Source: Nocardia fusca NBRC 14340 (GTDB taxonomy: Bacteria; Actinomycetota; Actinomycetes; Mycobacteriales; Mycobacteriaceae). Taken from it: a DNA stretch of 64,000 bases. Below, piece after piece: positions 35,002-42,793 of this stretch. A program made the translations under genes and the position numbers. The stretch lies in contig NZ_BDCU01000015.1 of assembly GCF_001618425.1 (NCBI RefSeq), positions 18,774 to 82,773 of the forward strand, in the 5' to 3' direction. The notes under the pieces are model-generated. The model was not told the origin of the DNA. It ran no database searches and was given only the letters and a program-made list of their open reading frames with translations. Each line of letters opens with the position of its first letter. Within the stretch, counting starts at the first letter, position 1.

Positions 35002-35322
35002 GTGAAATATTTGAGGGTTCTGCCGGAGATCGAGTGCTGGCCTACCTGGGTGCGTAGGGGAAAGCAGTTCGAAAACGTGGACCCGGGTTCGCTCCCGATC
35101 TCGTTCGAACTTGCTGCGGCCCTGCGAGACTGGTCGGACAGATGGGACGCTACATACGACCTGGAAGATGACCCCGGGAATCCGAGATTCCTTTCCGTTG
35201 ATGTGGAGCGACAATTCTGGCGTGAAGGAGCGGAAATAGCCGCCGGGCTCCGTAGTGAGCTCGGGCCGGACTGGACTATCGAATACGACCCGAGAACTTC
35301 GTATCCCTCAGCGCACGTCTAG
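35002..35322 (+). CDS. Probable immunity protein to the upstream toxin
   Basis: A 106-aa acidic soluble protein of unknown family starting VKYLRVLPEIECWPTW and containing LPISFELAAALRDWSDRWDA. GTG 35002 has GGAGGG four bases upstream; GTG 34984 overlaps the toxin stop (GTGA) and would add six residues. A small acidic gene directly coupled to the end of a polymorphic toxin is the classic immunity position. I do not recognise the fold. Confidence 0.7.
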   Translation: MKYLRVLPEIECWPTWVRRGKQFENVDPGSLPISFELAAALRDWSDRWDATYDLEDDPGNPRFLSVDVERQFWREGAEIAAGLRSELGPDWTIEYDPRTSYPSAHV

Positions 35323-35453
35323 CGCGACCGTATCGATTCGCGGCGCAGGGGGTTTTAGCGCTCGGACTCGGTGCGGAGCCGTGGGCAGTGGTGGTGCTGG
35401 TGATCGCGGCCGCTGTCGCGGCCGGAGCGGTGACCATCAGGCGGGGTTGGTGA
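35259..35453 (+). pseudogene. Possible remnant of a membrane protein C-terminus
   Basis: An open frame with no start codon, entering from within the immunity gene in another frame, ends with a convincing transmembrane helix (EPWAVVVLVIAAAVAAGAV) and a basic tail (TIRRGW). It could be the tail of a gene displaced when the toxin/immunity module arrived. A chance hydrophobic reading of GC-rich DNA is possible. Confidence 0.3.
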
Positions 35454-35486
35454 TACCGTGCGCCCCGTTATGCCCGAGGAGATTCC

Positions 35487-35900
35487 GTGACCGATCCCGA
35501 CAAGACCCCCGTCAGCCTGGAGACCGCGTTGTCGAACTCCAGGAGCCCGGATGGCCTCACCAGGGACTCCGCCATCTACGAACTCGCGAACTTCATCCAC
35601 GAAGACAGCGCGGTGAGACGTCTGCACGAGATGCTGGACGACGAGATTGTGACGATGCAGGTCGATTCGGCCGATGTACTGGCGAGGCTGGGTGGATTGA
35701 AAGGCCTTTTTCTGGTCTTGGACGAGATCGGGCGAAGGCGCGACGACCCTGATGCGGATTACATTGCAAATAGACTTTACGAGTTGGACGCTGGTGGGGA
35801 TGTAGAAATCCTGGAAATGATCGAGCCGGTCGTCGGGCAACTGTCCGATTATGGATTTGTCGGGTTTCAGCAACTGAAGAGGCTCCGAGGTCGTGAGTAG
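35487..35900 (+). CDS. Small helical-repeat protein, candidate second immunity protein
   Basis: A 137-aa acidic protein built of helix pairs (SPDGLTRDSAIYELANFIHE, then AVRRLHEMLDDEIVTMQVDS and ADVLARLGGLKGLFLVLDEI), which reads as HEAT/ARM-like repeats. Such small repeat proteins often act as immunity proteins in polymorphic toxin loci. GTG 35487 has GAGGAG five bases upstream. It lies 164 bases after the first immunity gene and ends just before the displaced toxin tail. Confidence 0.65.
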   Translation: MTDPDKTPVSLETALSNSRSPDGLTRDSAIYELANFIHEDSAVRRLHEMLDDEIVTMQVDSADVLARLGGLKGLFLVLDEIGRRRDDPDADYIANRLYELDAGGDVEILEMIEPVVGQLSDYGFVGFQQLKRLRGRE

Positions 35901-35914
35901 ATCTCGCTCTGAGA

Positions 35915-35971
35915 ATGAAGGATCGCCCGATCTACGAGATCGTGCACAACGGGCAATCGCTGAGGAAATGA
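35915..35971 (+). pseudogene. Displaced fragment of a toxin C-terminal domain
   Basis: An 18-codon frame from ATG to TGA encodes KDRPIYEIVHNGQSLR, which matches the toxin segment KNRPVYEILHNGQPVR of the gene at 33596-34987 at 11 of 16 positions. It then stops, missing the rest of the domain. It is best seen as the relic of a second, homologous toxin module left between the HEAT-like gene and the converging DUF397-like gene. Confidence 0.6.
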
Positions 35972-35972
35972 G

Positions 35973-36158
35973 CTATATTTTCGATATCGACGAGGTCACC
36001 GTTTGGAGTCCTGCTCTGCGAGTATCGCTGAGCGCATAGATGGTCCCCCGCACCCCGACCTGTCCGTCGCTCGGCCACGCCATCTCGACGCATGGACTCT
36101 TGCTACCGCTGTAACTGCCCTCCAACCAGATCACTCCGGATGGATCAACGATCGTCAT
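35973..36158 (-). CDS. DUF397-like small protein downstream of ART-like toxin
   Basis: A 61-aa protein. Residues 9-38 carry the DUF397 hallmark: a Trp, then GSYSGSKSPCVEMAW and VGVRGT (compare W-x-K-SSYSG...CVEVA...VxVRDS). The second half does not match the family, which normally ends LxFxxxxWxxF, so it is degenerate or repurposed. ATG 36158 lies 19 bases after the stop of the ART-like toxin on the same strand, the immunity position. DUF397 proteins normally partner XRE regulators. Confidence 0.55.
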   Translation of the reverse strand: MTIVDPSGVIWLEGSYSGSKSPCVEMAWPSDGQVGVRGTIYALSDTRRAGLQTVTSSISKI

Positions 36159-36177
36159 GATCGAACTCCTTCGCCGT

Positions 36178-37074
36178 TCAAGGTTCTCGGCGTTGAACCA
36201 ACAGGGCGGTCGGGTTCAGTACAACCCACTCTTTGTTCGAAAAGGTGGCGGATCCGTCGATGGCGTCCCAGCCGCGCAGTGCACCGTATTGGCCGATATC
36301 GGCGAAGGTCAGCTCTTTGTCCTGGAGCGCGGCGTAGCGAGCATTCTCCTCGTCCGTTCGGTTCGCTATACCGCGTACGGCCTCCAGTTCTCGCGTAACT
36401 TGCGACCAGGCCTGGCTCCGTTCCTTCTCCAGTTCGCGGAGCGTGATCGTCTTGGTCCCAGGGCGAAGCGCCATGCGCAGCACCCGGGCCTGCCGGGTGG
36501 CGCGGTCCAGCGTGCGAGTCGGATCGGTGTAGTCGAGTGCGATGTGTTCCAGCGGTGTGACATACGTTCCGGATCCAGTGGGGCCGCCGCCCGGCCGCAC
36601 CGGGCCGGTGATGAAGGCATCGAGGTAGCGATCTTCCTCGAACCCTCGGAACAGCTGTCTCTGGCCCGCCGCGACTGCCCCGTCGACCTCGCCGCGGGTG
36701 GCGACCGTGACGGGTCCGTCGAATCCTTGTAGCCGTTGGATCTCTTCGAACGTCGGGGAGTTCCCCAGGGACCTGGGTCTCCCTGCCCGCCGCAGGGCGC
36801 TGTAGTCCACCTCGTCGATCAGATCGCGTCCGGGTACATAGGTGGAAGAGCTTGCGGTGCCGGCGACACCACCGGACATCTCGAAGGACGTGGTTGCCGG
36901 AGGCGATATCTCTGCCGAATCCGCCTTCACGACCCGGGAAGCGACCTCGTTGAGGCCGCCGGCGACTTGCGCGGGCAAAGCCGAGATCGCGGTGCCGGCG
37001 TCCTTGGCGGCCGTGCCGAGCACACCCTGCACACTCTGCCACACTTCGTCCAGGCTGCCGCTCACAACGGTCAC
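36178..37074 (-). CDS. Putative ADP-ribosyltransferase-like polymorphic toxin
   Basis: A 298-aa protein. Residues 1-60 are helical (LDEVWQSVQGVLGTAAKDAG). The C-terminal region has the layout of R-S/T-E ADP-ribosyltransferases: Arg in QRQLFRGFEED, then GSGTYVTPLEHIALDY (the STS-like strand), a strand RVLRMALRPGTKTITL, and a closing NKEWVVLNPTALLV with the candidate catalytic Glu. This assignment is from motif layout only. GTG 37074 is used; GTG 37065 is also possible. It is convergent to the toxin/immunity genes and followed by the DUF397-like gene. Confidence 0.6.
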   Translation of the reverse strand: MTVVSGSLDEVWQSVQGVLGTAAKDAGTAISALPAQVAGGLNEVASRVVKADSAEISPPATTSFEMSGGVAGTASSSTYVPGRDLIDEVDYSALRRAGRPRSLGNSPTFEEIQRLQGFDGPVTVATRGEVDGAVAAGQRQLFRGFEEDRYLDAFITGPVRPGGGPTGSGTYVTPLEHIALDYTDPTRTLDRATRQARVLRMALRPGTKTITLRELEKERSQAWSQVTRELEAVRGIANRTDEENARYAALQDKELTFADIGQYGALRGWDAIDGSATFSNKEWVVLNPTALLVQRREP

Positions 37075-37099
37075 TGTGCCGTACCGCGCACTCGCCGCG

Positions 37100-37717
37100 C
37101 TACGCCGGCCGCTGACGAGTCAGTGATCGGGTCCAGAAGGCGATCACGGCCGCCAGGCACTGGTCTGTGGTTCTGCCTTCCGGCGGGTCGAGCACCGCCC
37201 CGTGAACCTGGGCTTCGACGGCTTGCACGAACAGCAGGGCGTTCAGGTCGGGGTCGGGGCCGCCGACCCCGAGGCGGCACAGATGATAGGCGACTTCAGC
37301 GGCGAGGCGCTGTTCGAGTTCACGCAACCGGGCGATGCCTTCGGGAGTGCGCGGTGATTGTTCGAACAGCAACCGGTGCATCTGCGGCTGGGCACGGTGC
37401 AGGTCGGCGACCGAGCTGATCAGCCGGTGCACGGTCTCCTCCAGTGGCGGCCCCTCGCACCGGAGGGATGTGGTTTCGGTGAGCAGGGCGGCCGTGGCCT
37501 CGCGGAGGTGGCGGTCGGCCAGTGCGTAGAGCAGGGCGTCCTTGTTGGGGACGTAGTGGTAGAGCGTGCCGATCGAGACGCCCGCGAGCTCGGCGACCTT
37601 GTTGGTGGTGGTCGCCGCGTAGCCGAGCTGTTGAAAAAGTCGAGCAGCCGCGTCCAGGATCGCGTCGAAGGTGAACTCCGAGCGCTGCTGGCGCGGGGTT
37701 TTGCGCGGAGTGGACAC
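37100..37717 (-). CDS. TetR-family regulator
   Basis: A 205-aa TetR protein with the HTH FDAILDAAARLFQQLGYAAT and VAELAGVSIGTLYHYVPNKD, and a C-terminal domain like TetR_C of the AcrR group. GTG 37717 has GGAG five bases upstream; a TTG at 37741 is less likely. It faces the alpha/beta hydrolase gene across 52 bases and probably controls it. Confidence 0.87.
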   Translation of the reverse strand: MSTPRKTPRQQRSEFTFDAILDAAARLFQQLGYAATTTNKVAELAGVSIGTLYHYVPNKDALLYALADRHLREATAALLTETTSLRCEGPPLEETVHRLISSVADLHRAQPQMHRLLFEQSPRTPEGIARLRELEQRLAAEVAYHLCRLGVGGPDPDLNALLFVQAVEAQVHGAVLDPPEGRTTDQCLAAVIAFWTRSLTRQRPA

Positions 37718-37769
37718 AGGGCTCCGAAGTCGAGTTGGCAAAACCGAGGATTACTCGAATTATTATGAC

Positions 37770-38672
37770 ATGCACAGCTCCTACCTGGATTTTCTGCCCA
37801 CCGACCTGCGACCCGACCCCGCGCTACGGCCGGAGCGGACCTGGTGGGACCACCGCGGCCACCGCGTGCACATCGAACGTGTCGTCCCGGCCGGCGCGCC
37901 GGTCCGGATGCTGCTGGTCCACGGTGCCGGCGGGCACGCCGCGGCGGTGTGGCCGTTCGCGGCGTTGGCGGCCGGGCAGGGTTTCGAGGTGGTGGTGCCC
38001 GACCTCCCCGGTTACGGCCGTACGCGGGTTCCCGCACGCCGGGGTATCCGTTACCAGGATTGGGTGGACTGCCTCACCGACCTGGTCCGGGCCGAGCATG
38101 CCGCCGATCCCCGGCCGCTGGTGCTCCTGGGTGCCAGCATGGGCGGCATGCTGGCCTACGAAGCCGCCGCACGCACCGGTCTGGCCGCCGCGGTTGTGGC
38201 GACGTGCCTGATCGATCCACGACTGCCGCAGGTACGCAGCGCGATCGCCCGCCGCCCATGGCTCGGCCGCTACGGTGCGCGGCTGCTTCTCCCCGCCGTC
38301 GACAACCTCCGGGTCCCGATCCGGTGGATGGCGAATATGCCGGCCATGTCCGGCAACTCGGCGCTGACCCGATTGGTCTCCACCGATCCCCTGGGCGGGG
38401 GAGTCCGCATGCCGTTGGGGTTCCTGCGGACCTATCTCACCTCGGTGCCGCACGTCGAGCCGGAGAACTTCACCACCTGCCCGGTGTGGCTGGTTCATCC
38501 CGGCGCCGACACCTGGACACCACTGTCGTTGAGCGAGCAGTTCTTCGATCGTATCGCTGCTCCGAAGAAGCTCACCGTGCTCGCCGGCGCCGGTCATTAT
38601 CCGGTCGAAACCCCCGGTATCCATCAACTGACCCGCGCCCTGGCCGAGCTTCGTACCGAAATCGCTTCCTGA
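37770..38672 (+). CDS. Alpha/beta hydrolase
   Basis: A 300-aa hydrolase. Oxyanion-side motif VHGAGGHAAAVWPFAAL; nucleophile elbow GASMGGM; acid in VHPGADTWTPLS; catalytic His in GAGHYPVETPG. Family members are esterases, epoxide hydrolases or C-C hydrolases. ATG 37770 is chosen since the upstream frame overlaps the TetR gene. The substrate is unknown; the divergent TetR suggests induction by it. Confidence 0.87.
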   Translation: MHSSYLDFLPTDLRPDPALRPERTWWDHRGHRVHIERVVPAGAPVRMLLVHGAGGHAAAVWPFAALAAGQGFEVVVPDLPGYGRTRVPARRGIRYQDWVDCLTDLVRAEHAADPRPLVLLGASMGGMLAYEAAARTGLAAAVVATCLIDPRLPQVRSAIARRPWLGRYGARLLLPAVDNLRVPIRWMANMPAMSGNSALTRLVSTDPLGGGVRMPLGFLRTYLTSVPHVEPENFTTCPVWLVHPGADTWTPLSLSEQFFDRIAAPKKLTVLAGAGHYPVETPGIHQLTRALAELRTEIAS

Positions 38673-38803
38673 GACGTCGTCGTAGCGCGATTCCGGGCTC
38701 ACGCGGTCGGCGATTCGAACACCGGCGGAACAATTGAGGACGGTTTCCGACCGCTATCGCCGCTACCGTCACGGTTGTACCGAATGTGAGCGAGAGGATC
38801 GAG

Positions 38804-39337
38804 ATGCCGGAACATACCCAGCCCGCGGGCTACACCACCGTCGCGCCGTGGGTCGTCACCGATGACACCGGGGCTTTCCTCGATTACGTCGCCCAGGTGT
38901 TCGACGGCGTGGAGCTCGGCCGGGTACCGACCGCGGACGGGAAGATCGGGCACGGCGAGATACGAATCGGCGACACCGTCGTCCTCGCCTTCGACCGGCA
39001 CGAGGATTGGCCCGCGCTGCCGAGTCTGCTGCGCGTGTTCGTGCCCGACGCGGACGAGGCGATCGGCAGGGCCACGGCGGCCGGAGGGCGGATCGTCACC
39101 CCACCCGCCAACGATGCGTTCGGGCAGCGCGGCGGCCGGGTCGCGGATCCCTTCGGCAATATCTGGTGGGTGATCGCTCCTGTCGAGGAGGTCGCCGAGG
39201 ACGAGATGTGGCGGCGGTTGCAGGAACCGGTGTATGCCGAGGTCATGCGGGTGGCGCAGGAGACCCTCGATGCGGAACTCAGCGGTCGGGGATACGGGCG
39301 CAGCAGCGCGCCGATCGCCCCGGTGGCCGCCGGCTGA
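38804..39337 (+). CDS. VOC-family (glyoxalase/bleomycin-resistance) protein
   Basis: A 177-aa single VOC module of the PhnB/YCII-like type: PWVVTDDTGAFLDYVAQVFD, HGEIRIGDTVVLAFD, FVPDADEAIGRATAAGG and VADPFGNIWWVIAP. A helical tail of about 45 residues follows. ATG 38804 has AGAGGA six bases upstream; GTG 38786 would put that site inside the gene. Function is unknown. Confidence 0.83.
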   Translation: MPEHTQPAGYTTVAPWVVTDDTGAFLDYVAQVFDGVELGRVPTADGKIGHGEIRIGDTVVLAFDRHEDWPALPSLLRVFVPDADEAIGRATAAGGRIVTPPANDAFGQRGGRVADPFGNIWWVIAPVEEVAEDEMWRRLQEPVYAEVMRVAQETLDAELSGRGYGRSSAPIAPVAAG

Positions 39338-39495
39338 TCGGAACAGGTCGCACCGCGCCGCCCGGCGGAGCCGATCGCTGCTGTGACCGGCGGATCGAGA
39401 CGGGCTGTGCTGCCCGGCGCAGCCGATCGCTCCAGCGGCCGGCCGATCGGCACGGGACGCGCGGCCCCGGCGCAGTCGGGTTGCTCCGTATCGTC
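39336..39495. repeat. Degenerate three-unit tandem repeat (about 52-57 bp)
   Basis: Units begin at 39336, 39393 and 39445. Each starts GATCGRNACRGG, continues through a cccggcgSag core and (units 1 and 2) GCCGATCGCT. The array starts at the stop codon of the VOC gene and fills most of the gap to the next gene. Confidence 0.65.
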
Positions 39496-39544
39496 CCGGG
39501 CCGCCGGTCTCGCGTCGATGGCTCGCGGCGACGAGAATCGGGGT

Positions 39545-40069
39545 ATGAGCGAATCGCCGGACGGTCCCGCGTTCACCTACTCCGAGATCGGCGCGACCCG
39601 TGGCGAGCTGCCGCCGGGATATCGGCACCTGCGGGTGCGTCGTCCGATAGCTGCCGGCGAGGCGGAATTCCGGCGGCTCGGCGCGGCGCTACTGCGCTAT
39701 CGGATACAGCGCGGGCTGAGAATTCTCTGGGAAGCCGGAACTCCGGTGGCCGAGCCGGGCACGGCGGTCACCGTCCGGCTCGGGATCGGCCGGTTCGGCC
39801 TGCGCGCGCCGTGCCGGGTGGTGTATGTCCTGGACGAGCCCGAGCGGATCGGGTTCGCCTACGGCACGTTGCCGGGCCACCCGACGAGCGGGGAAGAACT
39901 GTTCGCCGTCGAGTACGACGGGGACAGCGATGTCGTGTACGGCGTGGTCACCGCGTTTTCCCGCCCTGCGAACCGGTACCTGCGCCTGGGCGCGTCGCTG
40001 GCCGTACCGGCGCAGCGGGCGGCCGCGGTGGCCTACCTCGCGGTGCTGCGCCGGACACCACGAGAGTGA
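39545..40069 (+). CDS. DUF1990-family protein
   Basis: A 174-aa protein of the DUF1990 family: FTYSEIGATRGELPPGYRHL near the start, then RRLGAALLRYRIQRG, GTAVTVRLGIGRFGLRAPCR and RIGFAYGTLPGHPTSGEELF. The function of this family is not established. ATG 39545 is the first start after the repeat array; a longer frame exists but reads as repeat-derived. Confidence 0.82.
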   Translation: MSESPDGPAFTYSEIGATRGELPPGYRHLRVRRPIAAGEAEFRRLGAALLRYRIQRGLRILWEAGTPVAEPGTAVTVRLGIGRFGLRAPCRVVYVLDEPERIGFAYGTLPGHPTSGEELFAVEYDGDSDVVYGVVTAFSRPANRYLRLGASLAVPAQRAAAVAYLAVLRRTPRE

Positions 40070-40212
40070 TGAACCCGGCACCGTGCCTCCGGCTGTCGAC
40101 GGGCGGCCGCGTCGCCCGTCGGGCGTCGAGGAACGCGAGTCGATCCGCCGCAGCGGTGATCCGACCGGCGGGCACAGTAAAGGGGTATCGCCCAGCGATC
40201 CGGCGGTGGTGT

Positions 40213-40620
40213 TCAGGGCGAGTGAACGGTGCGCCGCACCTGGACATCGCCGGGTGAGAACGCGCGGCCGGCCAGGTTGAAACTCCAGGACACGGTGGGT
40301 GTGATCCGCATATATAGGGCGGTCCCGAATCGGCCGGCCCGCTCCACGAGTTCGGCGGTTCCGTACACACGCAGGTATCGCGGGGCCCAGGGGTCCGTGG
40401 ACACGAGGTCGTCGATGACGAGGGCGACCTTCGTGTGGCCGTGTTCGACATTGCGGTACTTCCTGGTCCGCGCCGGATCGTGACCGCCGATATAGATATG
40501 GGTGCCGTCGAACTCGTAGCCCACCGGCGCCACGTCGGGCTGCCCGTCCGGGCCCACGGTGGCCACCCGCGCGAGCGGCTGAGAGCGCAGATAGGCGACC
40601 TCTTCCTCGGTGAACGACAT
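40213..40620 (-). CDS. PPOX-class F420-dependent oxidoreductase-like protein
   Basis: A 135-aa split-barrel protein: MSFTEEEVAYLRSQPLARVA, PDVAPVGYEFDGTHIYIGGH, KVALVIDDLVS and a C-terminal part with WSFNLAG. This is the layout of small F420-binding PPOX proteins common in mycolata. They reduce small molecules such as biliverdin or store F420; substrate here is unknown. Confidence 0.85.
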   Translation of the reverse strand: MSFTEEEVAYLRSQPLARVATVGPDGQPDVAPVGYEFDGTHIYIGGHDPARTRKYRNVEHGHTKVALVIDDLVSTDPWAPRYLRVYGTAELVERAGRFGTALYMRITPTVSWSFNLAGRAFSPGDVQVRRTVHSP

Positions 40621-40760
40621 CGGGAACCTCCTCGTGGCGAGTCCGGAGATCCCGTGCTGATCGATCCCGCACGGCGATCGTCGAGGCCACGATTATTTCC
40701 CGGGTGGCCGCCCCGGCCCGGGCGCAACGCACCGGGCACCGTGGAAAAGTTCCGAGCGGA

Positions 40761-41648
40761 TCAGGACAGACCGAACCGGACGCCGGTGAGTTCCTCGGAG
40801 ACCTCCCAGAGCCGCTGCGCCGCGAGCACATCGCTGGCCTGCGCCGACCGCCCGACCAGTGTCGGGTACCCGTGCATCTCCCCGCGACCGTCCGGCCCGA
40901 CGTAACTTGCCCCAGGCAGGTCCTGCGTCGCGGCGAACAGTGTGGGCAAGGCTGCCTTCTCCGGGGTTTGCGCGAGATAGCGGCCGGCCAGGTGCACGAC
41001 GGCGACCAGGAATTTGTTGCGGTTCGCGGTACCGAGTTCGGTGGCCGCGTACCCGGGATGCGACGCCATGGCGCGCACCGCCGACCCGGCCTGCCGGAGC
41101 CGGCGTTCGAGTTCGAGGGTGAACAGCAGGTTCGCGAGTTTGGAACGGCCGTAGGCCTTCACGGGACCGTAACCGCTTTTGGCGTAGTCCAGATCGTCGA
41201 AATCGATGGACCCCACCCGGTGCGCACCCGAAGCCAGGTTGACGACGCGGTCGGTGATGTGGGGCAGGAGCCGATTGGTGAGCGCGAAATGACCGAGATG
41301 ATTGGTGCCGAACTGCATTTCGAAGCCGTCCTTGGTCCGGCCCTCGGGCACCATCGCGACCCCGGCGTTGTTCACCAGGATCGCGATCTCACCCGCCCAC
41401 TCGTCGGCGAACTCGCGGATCGATTCCTGATCGGCGAGATCGAGCCGCCGCACCTCGTTGCTGCCGCCGATCCGGCGTGCGGCCTCGTTGCCGCGGGCGA
41501 TATCGCGGACGGCGAGCACCACATGCGCGCCGGCCCGGGACAGCAGGGTGGCGGTGCCGAATCCGACGCCGCTGTTGGCGCCGGTGACGACCACGGTGCG
41601 GCCGTCGAAGGCGGGCAGGTCGGCCGCGGTCCAGTGCGAAGAACTCAT
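40761..41648 (-). CDS. Short-chain dehydrogenase/reductase (retinol-dehydrogenase-like)
   Basis: A 295-aa SDR. Cofactor motif VVVTGANSGVGFGTA; NNAGVA; active site Ser in VNLASGAH and YGRSKLANLLF with the catalytic Tyr/Lys (YxxxK replaced here as Y-G-R-S-K). The length and LANLLFTLELERRL helix fit the protochlorophyllide/retinol DH-like group often found in mycobacteria. Substrate is unknown. Confidence 0.87.
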   Translation of the reverse strand: MSSSHWTAADLPAFDGRTVVVTGANSGVGFGTATLLSRAGAHVVLAVRDIARGNEAARRIGGSNEVRRLDLADQESIREFADEWAGEIAILVNNAGVAMVPEGRTKDGFEMQFGTNHLGHFALTNRLLPHITDRVVNLASGAHRVGSIDFDDLDYAKSGYGPVKAYGRSKLANLLFTLELERRLRQAGSAVRAMASHPGYAATELGTANRNKFLVAVVHLAGRYLAQTPEKAALPTLFAATQDLPGASYVGPDGRGEMHGYPTLVGRSAQASDVLAAQRLWEVSEELTGVRFGLS

Positions 41649-41926
41649 GTCCAGACGGTAACGCCGGAAACTCCCTCGGGCGCGGACTCGCCGAAAATGA
41701 GGCGGGTACTGCGATTACGCCGATAACGCGAATCCGCCCGCCGACGAGGAAATGAGCGGAAGCGCCGCACAGCGCGCAGCTCGCCGAGTAGCGTGAGGTT
41801 CGTGTTCCCGGGGCCGGTCGCCGTGGCCGAGACCCGCTCCGGCTTTCCGCTCGACTCCGGTCGAGCGTTCTCGACCAGGTGGTATCGACAGGTGCGTTCC
41901 ATCCGTTGTCGTCGAAAGGGTCGTTG

Positions 41927-42334
41927 ATGCTCCGTTCACGCGGGACTGTTCCGACGGTGGCCGTGCTGCTGGGTGCACTGGCGCCGGCGCTCGTGGTCAC
42001 CGCTCCCGCCGCACCCGCGGCGGTCACCGATTTCGAGCTTTCGCCGGGGACCGGCGGAGGGAGCGCCACGGCGCCCTACGGAACCCATTGCACCTACACC
42101 GCGACCGCCACCGCGGAACCCGGCGAGTACGTCGGTTTCTACGACAGCCAGAAAGGCTCGTTCGATCCGCCCGGCGCGATTCCGGTCGGTGCGTCCGGCA
42201 CGGTCACCGCGGAATGGACCCCGGAGGTTTCCGGCACGCACAACCTGCACGCCGTGAACATCGGTAGCGAACAGTCGCTCGAAGTGGAGGTCGGCTCCGG
42301 CCTGAACCTCGGCTCGGCCTGCCCGGTGTTGTGA
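41927..42334 (+). CDS. Secreted small protein with Sec signal peptide
   Basis: A 135-aa protein with a signal peptide (VAVLLGALAPALVVTAPAAPA) and a mature beta-rich part (ATAEPGEYVGFYDSQKG, SGTVTAEWTPEVSGTHNLHA). There are two Cys, one in HCTYTA and one at the end in SACPVL, which may pair. It looks Ig-like. GAAAGGG lies six bases before ATG 41927. Function is unknown. Confidence 0.75.
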   Translation: MLRSRGTVPTVAVLLGALAPALVVTAPAAPAAVTDFELSPGTGGGSATAPYGTHCTYTATATAEPGEYVGFYDSQKGSFDPPGAIPVGASGTVTAEWTPEVSGTHNLHAVNIGSEQSLEVEVGSGLNLGSACPVL

Positions 42335-42446
42335 CCGGCGGCGTGGGCGCCGTGTCCGGTGGGCACGCGATCTTCTCGAAATCCGGCAGGAGAGGCGGAC
42401 ACAGACCTGTCGCGTGAAGCGCGGCAGCCGGCGGAAGGGATTTCAC

Positions 42447-42770
42447 ATGGGGTACACACGTCGCGCACGTCGTTCGGGCGGTATGAGCGCCGCGATCGAG
42501 CGGGCCGTCGCACTGCTCGACGAGGGATTTCTGCGCAATGAACTGATGGTCGCCGCTCTCGTGCTGTCCTCGATCATCGCCGTGATGGGCCTGAGTTCGG
42601 AGGGACTCGGCTGGAAACTCGGATACTGCGCCGCCGGGCTCCTCGGCGTGACGGCGTCGTTCGTGGTCATGCGCAGGGACTGGCCCCGGCAGTGGCTGGC
42701 CCTGCTCGCGATCTCCGCTCTCGGCGTGCTGCTGCTGATCGTGTACGGGCGGATGTCCGGAAGTCTCTGA
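42447..42770 (+). CDS. Small membrane protein with three predicted helices
   Basis: A 107-aa protein. Hydrophobic segments: ELMVAALVLSSIIAVMGL, LGYCAAGLLGVTASFVVM and WLALLAISALGVLLLIVYG. GGAAGGG precedes ATG 42447 by seven bases. No family recognised. It lies between a secreted protein gene and the converging adenosine deaminase. Confidence 0.72.
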   Translation: MGYTRRARRSGGMSAAIERAVALLDEGFLRNELMVAALVLSSIIAVMGLSSEGLGWKLGYCAAGLLGVTASFVVMRRDWPRQWLALLAISALGVLLLIVYGRMSGSL

Positions 42771-42793
42771 TCGGCGCCGGCATTCGGGTGTGG

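Noticed and set aside
36155..37042. Alternative 295-codon frame over the ART-like toxin gene
   Set aside because: Arg/Gly/His-rich without domains; the overlapping frame 36178-37074 has a coherent protein.
37718..37769. Operator between tetR and the alpha/beta hydrolase gene
   Set aside because: Only a weak 5-bp match (CGAGT...ACTCG) was found; not enough to call a site.
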